A DNA stretch of 64,000 bases. Source: Rhodobacterales bacterium (lineage in GTDB: Bacteria; Pseudomonadota; Alphaproteobacteria; Rhizobiales; Stappiaceae). The notes beneath the pieces are model-generated. The model worked only from the letters and a program-made list of their open reading frames with translations. It did no database searches and was not told where the DNA came from. The translations under genes were made by a program, and so were the position numbers. Location of the stretch: positions 124,001 through 188,000 of the forward strand of contig VIRH01000087.1 in the NCBI GenBank assembly GCA_008107755.1, written 5' to 3'. Shown here piece after piece: positions 1-6,224 of the stretch (the first letter of the stretch is position 1; each line of letters opens with the position of its first letter).

Positions 1-217
1 CACTCGCCAGCAGCACCATCGCGGCCCAGACCCGCGCCCACGGCAGGGCGCCGGGACCGTCCAGGGCAAGCAGGGACAGGAGACCCGACGGATAAATGAG
101 CACGATCAGGGCGAGAAGGGATTGCAGGGCAAGATTGACAGCCAGAAGCCGGCGATAGGCATCACGTTTCCGCCGTGCATCCGACTGGCTCCAGCCCAGG
201 GACAGTGAATCGCTCAT
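1..217 (-). CDS. Membrane protein, C-terminus cut by window edge
   Basis: Reading from an ATG at 215-217, the frame stays open to base 1, giving about 72 residues with no stop. After a charged cytoplasmic-looking start (SDARRKRDAYRRLL) come two hydrophobic stretches, roughly residues 27-50 and 57-72, so this is an integral membrane protein. It starts 14 bases after the stop of the di-haem cytochrome gene on the same strand, so it is very probably the fifth gene of the dioxygenase operon. The visible part is too short to name a family. A DoxX-like or other small quinone-linked membrane protein is possible but unproven. Confidence 0.6.
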   Translation of the reverse strand, partial: MSDSLSLGWSQSDARRKRDAYRRLLAVNLALQSLLALIVLIYPSGLLSLLALDGPGALPWARVWAAMVLLAS

Positions 218-231
218 CTCGGACGTCCTTC

Positions 232-1794
232 TCAAAATGTCATCAGATACTGCAGGAGCGCGCTACGCTCCGCCGCGCCCAGCGTAGTGCCGTAGGCATG
301 GCCGCCATTGCCATTGCCTGGCGCTTCGGTGTCGAAGCAGAAACGGCCGTCGGGCTCCAGTCCACCGGCCTCGCAAGGCGGCGACAGGAAACCGCCGCGT
401 TCCGCATCCACGACGTCGCTCGCGCGCAGAAAGCGGACCGGACGCTCGGACGGCGGCAGCAGAAGATCGGCAAGAGTCGGCACGGACCCGTTGTGCAGAT
501 ACGGCCCCCGAAGCCAGAGCCCGTCGAGCGGCATGTTCGCGTAGCCGTCGGTCTTTCGGAAATGCCTGAACTGGTAGGGCGTTCCGGCGAACAACTCGTT
601 CAACTGACGATCGCGGAATGCCTCGGTATAGGAATCGAGCCGACCCCGGTCGGTGTCGATCCGGTCGGCGGGTTCGACCTCGCCGAGCACTTCTCCCTCG
701 AAGACATACCGCCCTTCGTTGTCCCTGTATCCGTGACAGTCTGCGCAGGCGTCCATGTAGATCGCCCGGCCACGATCCATTGTCTCGCTGTCGGCCTTCA
801 CGCCAAGCGGACTTTTCGGGGGCTCGAGATCTTGCAGCCAGTACGCAATCCGGCCGATTGCGGCATGATCGACGGTTTCGGGCGTCACGCCGGCACCAAT
901 GGCAGCCGAAAGGTTGCGTTCCGCCAGCGAGGCGTTGTTGCCGTCCCAGTGCAGATTCATGCCTGCCTTCGCTCCCTGCAGGAAGATCGCGGGAAAGTCC
1001 GACGCACCTATGCGTTCCTCCACCGTCAGATCGGCAAGAGGGACATTCAGCTGAATAACCTTGTAGGGATTGAATGTATCGACGCGCCCCGGCCCCCAGG
1101 GCGGCTGGTCCTCGAGCAACGGGCGCAGCCGGGAAGCACGCACGATCAGCTCTTCCCTCAGTCTCGGCAGCACCAGAAACCGCCAATACAGCTTCTCGAG
1201 CGGTCCGAGACGCTGACCGCTTTCCCTGATCGCCTCGAACACCGCATCACCCGACAGTTTCTCCGAGTAGGCGGCTGACAGGATGAAGCTGATGAACGTT
1301 TCGAGCCGAAGATTGTTCGACGGCATGCCTGCAACGATCCTGCGCGCCGCCCCCTCGCTCTCGCGCACAGTCCCGACATGGCACGTCGCGCAGTTGAACC
1401 AGACCAGGTCAACACCGCGATATCGGCGCTGCGCAATACCGATGGGAAGCTGCAGGCGCTCGCCGTTCTTTTCCTCGTAGAGAAACCCGAACGCTTCGTA
1501 GTCCTTTCGTCCCTGGAAGGAATCCTTGAAGAGATAGGGCAGTGCAAGCCACAGCTTCTTCGGAATTCCGCTCGTCGGCTCGGCGCCGATCGATCCGTAT
1601 TTGAAATGCTCTTCCGGATCGGCGTAGGAGGGTGTGGTTTCGCGCAGGATGGAAACCGCACCGACGATTGCGATGATCAGGACAACGAACAGAAAAACGA
1701 TCAGGGCGAGAAGTGTCAGGAAGAGCGGCCGCGTCACCTTCCGGCGCCGGGCCAGTTCGCGTTCCACAAGTGTGGGATAATAGGGATCGGCCAT
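232..1794 (-). CDS. Membrane-anchored di-haem cytochrome c, MauG/RoxA-like
   Basis: A 520-residue protein with an N-terminal anchor (residues about 21-50, strongly hydrophobic) and a periplasmic body. Two haem c motifs are visible: CATCH at 135-139 and CADCH at 350-354. A later segment reading RGPYLHNGSVPTL matches the conserved C-terminal motif of the cytochrome c peroxidase/MauG and RoxA-type di-haem families. It probably moves electrons at, or performs oxidative chemistry on, the periplasmic face of the inner membrane. It starts 12 bases after the OYE gene and is followed 14 bases later by a membrane protein, so it belongs to the dioxygenase operon. Whether it is an electron carrier or an oxygenase/peroxidase cannot be told from sequence. 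Confidence 0.85.
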   Translation of the reverse strand: MADPYYPTLVERELARRRKVTRPLFLTLLALIVFLFVVLIIAIVGAVSILRETTPSYADPEEHFKYGSIGAEPTSGIPKKLWLALPYLFKDSFQGRKDYEAFGFLYEEKNGERLQLPIGIAQRRYRGVDLVWFNCATCHVGTVRESEGAARRIVAGMPSNNLRLETFISFILSAAYSEKLSGDAVFEAIRESGQRLGPLEKLYWRFLVLPRLREELIVRASRLRPLLEDQPPWGPGRVDTFNPYKVIQLNVPLADLTVEERIGASDFPAIFLQGAKAGMNLHWDGNNASLAERNLSAAIGAGVTPETVDHAAIGRIAYWLQDLEPPKSPLGVKADSETMDRGRAIYMDACADCHGYRDNEGRYVFEGEVLGEVEPADRIDTDRGRLDSYTEAFRDRQLNELFAGTPYQFRHFRKTDGYANMPLDGLWLRGPYLHNGSVPTLADLLLPPSERPVRFLRASDVVDAERGGFLSPPCEAGGLEPDGRFCFDTEAPGNGNGGHAYGTTLGAAERSALLQYLMTF

Positions 1795-1806
1795 GTCTGC
1801 GTGTCC

Positions 1807-3141
1807 TTACCTCGGGATCACCAGCCGGCTTCGCGGCGTGTAGATGGTCATGATCTCGTCGATCATCGCCTGATAGGACTCGAACCGTGCCTCCTCGTAG
1901 CAGCCCATCGGGTTCTTCGGTGCGTTCAGCAGGCACTTGTTGCAATAGGTGCAGGGACGTTCGGGCAAATCGGCGCCCGCGGCCCACTGCTTCACGAGGT
2001 CGTTGTTGGCGACCAGCGAGCGGGCGATCGCGACGGCGTCGAATTCGCCGTTTTCCAGCCCCTCTCGTATCAGGGACGCAGACTGATAACCGCCCGTGCT
2101 TATGACGGGGATGGTCACCGCAGCGCGGATCGCGGCCGCCTCGTTGCGGCTGACGCCTTCCACCGGCAACCCGCGCTTCATCCGGAACCACAGCCAGCGG
2201 AATATCGGTCGAAGCATCGGGTATCGGAACAGGAGGAAGTTGCGGAAGCCGTGAACGCCGGACGAAATCATCGCGTCATAGGTCACCGCCAGAAGCTCCA
2301 GCGGCAAATCTCCCGGCGGGTTGAGCGGATGCGGAAACAACGACCCGGTCGACACGTGAATGGCATCGGCGCCCAGCACCTCGCACCACTGCGCGACCTG
2401 AATCGTGTCCGTCAGGTCGTTTCCCTTCTTCTCCCATGGCAGGACGTTGTTCCTGTCGACGGCACTCAGCTTGACCTGCAGATGAAAGTCGCGGCCGACC
2501 GTCTCGCGGATCGCCGCGATGACCTCCAGCAGGAACCTTGCCCGGTTGCGCAGGGAGCCGCCATATCCGTCGGTCCGGTCGTTGATGCCCGAGCTGAGGA
2601 ACTGGGTGAAAAGATAGCCGTTGGCAGCATGCAGCTCGACCCCGTCGAGCCCTGCATCCTGCGCGCGCCGAGCCCCCTCCGCGAACGCCCGAACCAACCA
2701 GGCAATCTCACCCTGGCTCATGGCGCGACAGAGAAACCCGTGCAGGGTTTCGGCGTTGCTTGTGGCGCTCAGGGACGGTCGCATCTGGTTGTGAACGCCG
2801 GGAAGATCCATCTGGCGACCAGAATGGCTGAGCTGAAGAATGAACTTGGCGCCATGCTCTTGAACAGCGTTGCCAAGTGTCTTCCAGAGCGGGATGAACT
2901 CGTCGGAATGGATCGTGGCGTAGCCTGCAATGATGCGCCCTTCCATCAGCACCGGCACATAGGACGAGATGATGGCGCCGACCCCGCCCTGCGCAAACTT
3001 GGTCTCCCAGTTGATGCGGGTCTGTGTCAGCGAGCCGTCCTCGTTGTCGAAGCGGCCAGAAATATTGGACCTCAGCACCCGGTTCTTGATTTCAAGGTTG
3101 CGGCTGAGCTTGAGCGGGGAAAAGAGGATGTCGTCGCTCAT
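1807..3141 (-). CDS. Old-yellow-enzyme family NAD(P)H:flavin oxidoreductase with Cys cluster
   Basis: A 444-residue FMN-binding TIM-barrel protein. The active-site pair HAAN (His171, Asn174), the upstream QLSHSGRQ segment and the downstream DRTDGYGGSL segment are those of the OYE/2,4-dienoyl-CoA reductase family, which usually reduces activated C=C bonds. Near the C-terminus lie C397, C400, C403 and C414 (CTYCNKC then ten residues then C). This spacing is close to the 4Fe-4S motif of trimethylamine dehydrogenase and dienoyl-CoA reductase. The second, FAD/NAD-binding half of those enzymes is absent. Its ATG overlaps the stop of the upstream P450-like gene by 4 bases (ATGA), indicating translational coupling. 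The substrate is unknown; in this operon an oxidised fatty acid is plausible. Confidence 0.88.
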   Translation of the reverse strand: MSDDILFSPLKLSRNLEIKNRVLRSNISGRFDNEDGSLTQTRINWETKFAQGGVGAIISSYVPVLMEGRIIAGYATIHSDEFIPLWKTLGNAVQEHGAKFILQLSHSGRQMDLPGVHNQMRPSLSATSNAETLHGFLCRAMSQGEIAWLVRAFAEGARRAQDAGLDGVELHAANGYLFTQFLSSGINDRTDGYGGSLRNRARFLLEVIAAIRETVGRDFHLQVKLSAVDRNNVLPWEKKGNDLTDTIQVAQWCEVLGADAIHVSTGSLFPHPLNPPGDLPLELLAVTYDAMISSGVHGFRNFLLFRYPMLRPIFRWLWFRMKRGLPVEGVSRNEAAAIRAAVTIPVISTGGYQSASLIREGLENGEFDAVAIARSLVANNDLVKQWAAGADLPERPCTYCNKCLLNAPKNPMGCYEEARFESYQAMIDEIMTIYTPRSRLVIPR

Positions 3142-4061
3142 GCCCGCTCCCCCACCTTTTCCGCATCTTCATCGGCGGCCGCTTCCCCGCCCGTCGCCGC
3201 GTGCCAGACATGGTCCAGCAGCACCGGAACGGCCCTGTGCGCCGGGCATCGGCTCCATCCGGCTGTCAGAAAGGCCGTGCCTCCACCCGGATCAGCCTCA
3301 TTCGCCTTTGCCGCCTCCAGAAGGACCAGCGTTCCCTCGGAGACCGTCCCGACCCTTGAGACGCCCGGCCCCGGAGCCTGCCGCACGACTGTTTGCGGCG
3401 CGGCGAGCGTACGAATGACAGCCCTTTCACGCGCCGCCCCGTCTTCCCAGCCCGGGCGTTCCAGAAGGTTGGCCATTTCTGTAAATGCGGCGGCGAGATT
3501 GTGCACCGCTATTCCCGTGGCATGAACGGCCGCGAAATCGCCGGAGCAACGTTTCAGGAGAACCTGCTTGGCACGGCTCAATTGTCCGGTGATGGACCAC
3601 CAGAAAGACAGGAGCGGATTGCGCGTCTTCAGCGCCCGGTCCAGCAGCAGAGCTGCATCCCAGCTTTCGTCATCTGCTTGAAATTCCGGGTCGAACATCC
3701 GCCCGACGAGCCGCTGCGACGCAAGGCCTATCTGCCTTGGGTCGCTGATCCGCATGGCCTGAACGACCGCCTCTATGCCGCCGGGATCAAAGGCACGATT
3801 GTCCGCAAGAGCATCGAGACGCTGCTCCAGTTGCTGTTGGTTTCGCGCCCGATCCGCATCGCCGCGCAGCGCGATGCTGGGAAGCGGAACTCCCCGGATC
3901 GACATGACCGAGCGTATCCGGCCGGCGAGGATGCGGTTGAGCAGCGGCCCTTTGCGCCGGAAACCACGATCGAGCGCCGGATCGTCCGCCAGAGCCCGAA
4001 CTTCCTGCGGCACGTCCGTGAGGATGAGGTCTGCCAGCAGCGGAAGCTTCAACCGTCTCAT
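3138..4061 (-). CDS. Degenerate cytochrome-P450-like protein
   Basis: A 307-residue protein. I chose ATG 4061, which begins MRRLKLPLLADL ten bases after the dioxygenase stop; a longer frame would run into that gene. The order of segments resembles a shortened P450: residues 10-33 look like the P450 N-terminal strand/B-helix region (ILTDVPQEVRALADDPAL), 180-205 like helix I, 209-228 like helix K and the following strand (IRTLAAPQTVVRQA), 243-258 like the TLVLLEAAKANEADP stretch, and 268-274 (GWSRCPA) like the haem-thiolate loop, with C272 as candidate ligand. The Glu of ExxR is replaced by Ala214 and the usual Phe is shifted by one. The fold assignment is my inference by eye; an unrelated helical protein is the alternative. 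Confidence 0.55.
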   Translation of the reverse strand: MRRLKLPLLADLILTDVPQEVRALADDPALDRGFRRKGPLLNRILAGRIRSVMSIRGVPLPSIALRGDADRARNQQQLEQRLDALADNRAFDPGGIEAVVQAMRISDPRQIGLASQRLVGRMFDPEFQADDESWDAALLLDRALKTRNPLLSFWWSITGQLSRAKQVLLKRCSGDFAAVHATGIAVHNLAAAFTEMANLLERPGWEDGAARERAVIRTLAAPQTVVRQAPGPGVSRVGTVSEGTLVLLEAAKANEADPGGGTAFLTAGWSRCPAHRAVPVLLDHVWHAATGGEAAADEDAEKVGERA

Positions 4062-4071
4062 GACCCTGCTC

Positions 4072-5919
4072 CTACGCCGCGCCGTTCTTCCAGGGGAAGA
4101 ACGGGTTGCGGGCATCGCCCAGACTGCTTTCAAGCTCCGGAAAATGCCGTTTCAGGACACTGGCAAATCCGTTCTCCATCACCCACTCGAAACCGGCACG
4201 GGTATAGATCTCCGGCCGGAAATCGTCGGTAAAGAAACGATCGCTCTTGAGCCGGCGGGACGCCATCAGGATGAAGATCCGGAAAGCAGTGTCCGAAAAG
4301 CCGAAACGATAGGGCTGCCCGCGCGCTGATTGGGATTCGGCCAGAGTTCCGACCAGAAGATCGACCTTCTCGACGGAGTCGTCATAGACCTCCGCCAGTT
4401 CCTTCTGCCAGGTCTCGTTGCTTGTAATGTCGGCGAAAGTCTTGGGAACTCTCATGCCGGTCAGCCTTCGAAATTCCGCGAAACGCGGCACGCCGCGCTC
4501 CCGGTCCCGCAGGATGTCGACCGCAGCAAGGTCGATGAAGCGTTCGGGATCTCCCCCTTTGGAAAGCGCCCGCAAGGCATCGGGAAAATTATGGAGCGTT
4601 AAAGCCCCCGGATGAGAGGTGGCGAGAGAATATATGACGTCCGGCAGCGTCACGTCGGAATAGATCTTCCCCCGAACGCCGGTCATGGAGACATCCTTCA
4701 AGGGCGCTGTCAGAAGCTCGGAATTGTCCTGAAGGCGGCGGAAGGAAATCTCGTCCGGCAGCAGGGAATGCAGGCGATAGACCGCCGCAAACTCTTCGGT
4801 CATGGCATAGGGGGCGCCGTGGTGATCGGCAGGCGATCCCATGAGGCCGTTGACCACCTCGCTGTCCGAAAAGCGGGCGAAGCTCCTGGCAAAGCGCTCG
4901 CCGGTCAGGCCCCAGAAGTTGCCGCGCATCAGCATGCGGCCCTTGTCGGAATCCATCAGGGCCGGCGTCCATTCAATGGTATGGATTTTGGCAAGAAGCG
5001 CGGCATTCACGAGGCGCGCCTTCTGGAAGAGCCATTCGCCGCTGGCCCGCGGATGTTCCCCGGCAAGCCTGTCGACGATGGAATTGTGCTCGCGAGCGAA
5101 CAGGGTATGAAGCGCCGAAAGGCCGATCCACCAGTTGCCGTTGACCCCTGCCAGTTCCAGTCCCGGATTGTTCGCATCTTCCGGAAGATGTCCGTTCTCA
5201 TCCAGCCACAGCTTACCGTTTTCGAGCATCTGCCCGGTCTTCGGATCCGTCCTCAACCGGTCGCAGATTTCCTTGCTCGACCCATAGATCTGCGAGCCGT
5301 CCCACCAATGGGTTTCGGTATTGCGGAACGTCGTCGGACGGCCCTTGTCATGATCGTTGAGATCCGCGTCCCCGGTTGTTGCGGGAAGCGTCATCGGTCC
5401 GTGAGGCCAGTCGTCGTCGTCCGCCAGAGGAATATCCAGAAGGGTTTCCTTGTTGTTCGGTCCGTGGCTCAACCAGTCATGAACCATGAACTGGATCCAT
5501 GCCGGCACGAAGAGGTTGAGATGGGGAACGGGCTGAAAGCTCTGCCGCGCAAGCAGTTTTGAGGAGACCAGCCGGGGGCTCGGGTCCATCAGCACATCGC
5601 CCGTCTCCGCATAGGACGATTTCAGCGGCACGTTCCGGCCGAACCGCGTGCCCGCCATGCCCATCCACGGCCTGGCGAGATCGTTGTGGCTGCCGTCATG
5701 CGTCCTGAAACCGACGACGTCGAAGTCGTCGTCGCGCGCGGGCGACACCGGCGCGGTTTCCGTATCGGTCAGATTTGTCTTTCGCAGGTTCACCCTGTGC
5801 CCGAGAACAAGCACGACGGCAGGAAGGAACGGCCACTGATGCCATACCCTCACGTTTTCGGTCAGTCGGGAAAAGGCGCCGAGAGCTCTATCCAGGAGCC
5901 CTGGATTGTAACCGGACAT
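4072..5919 (-). CDS. Haem-dependent fatty-acid dioxygenase (alpha-DOX/COX-like peroxidase family)
   Basis: A 615-residue animal-type haem peroxidase. I chose ATG 5919, preceded by a G-rich Shine-Dalgarno; the frame is open 38 codons further upstream. The distal haem His is in QFMVHDW (His147). The segment EEFAAVYRLHSLLPD supplies Tyr381 and His384, the Tyr-x-x-His arrangement of cyclooxygenase (Tyr385/His388) and plant alpha-dioxygenase (Tyr386/His389), where the Tyr forms the radical that attacks the fatty acid. LHTLFAREHN (around 271-280) is also typical of the superfamily. No signal peptide is evident. It is the first gene of a five-gene operon, so the product hydroperoxide may pass to the P450-like and OYE proteins. 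Substrate and regiochemistry are not predictable here. Confidence 0.85.
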   Translation of the reverse strand: MSGYNPGLLDRALGAFSRLTENVRVWHQWPFLPAVVLVLGHRVNLRKTNLTDTETAPVSPARDDDFDVVGFRTHDGSHNDLARPWMGMAGTRFGRNVPLKSSYAETGDVLMDPSPRLVSSKLLARQSFQPVPHLNLFVPAWIQFMVHDWLSHGPNNKETLLDIPLADDDDWPHGPMTLPATTGDADLNDHDKGRPTTFRNTETHWWDGSQIYGSSKEICDRLRTDPKTGQMLENGKLWLDENGHLPEDANNPGLELAGVNGNWWIGLSALHTLFAREHNSIVDRLAGEHPRASGEWLFQKARLVNAALLAKIHTIEWTPALMDSDKGRMLMRGNFWGLTGERFARSFARFSDSEVVNGLMGSPADHHGAPYAMTEEFAAVYRLHSLLPDEISFRRLQDNSELLTAPLKDVSMTGVRGKIYSDVTLPDVIYSLATSHPGALTLHNFPDALRALSKGGDPERFIDLAAVDILRDRERGVPRFAEFRRLTGMRVPKTFADITSNETWQKELAEVYDDSVEKVDLLVGTLAESQSARGQPYRFGFSDTAFRIFILMASRRLKSDRFFTDDFRPEIYTRAGFEWVMENGFASVLKRHFPELESSLGDARNPFFPWKNGAA

Positions 5920-6041
5920 GTCGTTGCCCCCAATCAACGATATTTTGTTATTCTTCTCCCGCCCGCGAGAAATTTCAAAAGCTAAAAACAAATATAGATC
6001 GGTCCCGCCATAAAAGATAACGAGATAAATCAAATGGACAG

Positions 6042-6062
6042 AAGGCAGATATACTCTGCCTT
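6042..6062. other. Hairpin in the dioxygenase operon leader/promoter region
   Basis: Perfect 8-base arms AAGGCAGA (6042-6049) and TCTGCCTT (6055-6062) enclose a 5-base loop, followed on the plus strand by TTT. It is terminator-like for the plus strand, but no plus-strand gene ends here. It lies about 120 bases upstream of the minus-strand dioxygenase start, so it may sit in that gene's leader or act as a regulatory element. Confidence 0.4.
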
Positions 6063-6140
6063 TTTAGCAAAACTGAAAACTTACGTTATGTCAATTAATG
6101 ATTGATCGGGCCCGATTTTCTACCAGTGGAAGAAAAATGA

Positions 6141-6166
6141 CCCAATGAGGTTGTAACCTCATCGGG
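6141..6166 (-). terminator. Rho-independent terminator of the sldB-sldA-like operon
   Basis: On the minus strand, an 11-base stem (CCCGATGAGGT pairing with ACCTCATTGGG, one G-U pair) with a 4-base loop is followed by TCATTTTTC. It lies about 60 bases past the stop of the PQQ dehydrogenase. A second hairpin with perfect 11-base arms at 6189-6199 and 6205-6215 lies closer to the stop but lacks a T run. Confidence 0.7.
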
Positions 6167-6224
6167 CCATACTTGCCTGGCTTTCAACGGATCGCCGATC
6201 TGACATCGGCGATCCGGTCAGGCG

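Larger units (their letters stand above)
5920..6224. other. Intergenic: promoter region of dioxygenase operon and end of sldA-like gene
   Basis: No gene is seen in these 305 bases between the dioxygenase start and the stop of the PQQ dehydrogenase. The half next to the dioxygenase is markedly more A+T-rich than its surroundings, as expected for a promoter. It contains hairpins at 6042-6062, 6141-6166 and 6189-6215 and a perfect 12-base palindrome at 6105-6116 (ATCGGGCCCGAT), a possible operator. I could not place a confident -35/-10 pair. Confidence 0.5.

Noticed and set aside
1378-3525. A 715-codon plus-strand frame across the cytochrome and OYE genes
   Set aside because: It spans two well-identified minus-strand genes, and its composition (Arg/Gly/Gln-rich, no motifs) is that of an antisense shadow.
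3138-4061. Assigning the P450-like protein to CYP74 (allene oxide synthase)
   Set aside because: Only the CPA/CPG-type haem loop is reminiscent; length and other motifs do not allow a subfamily call.
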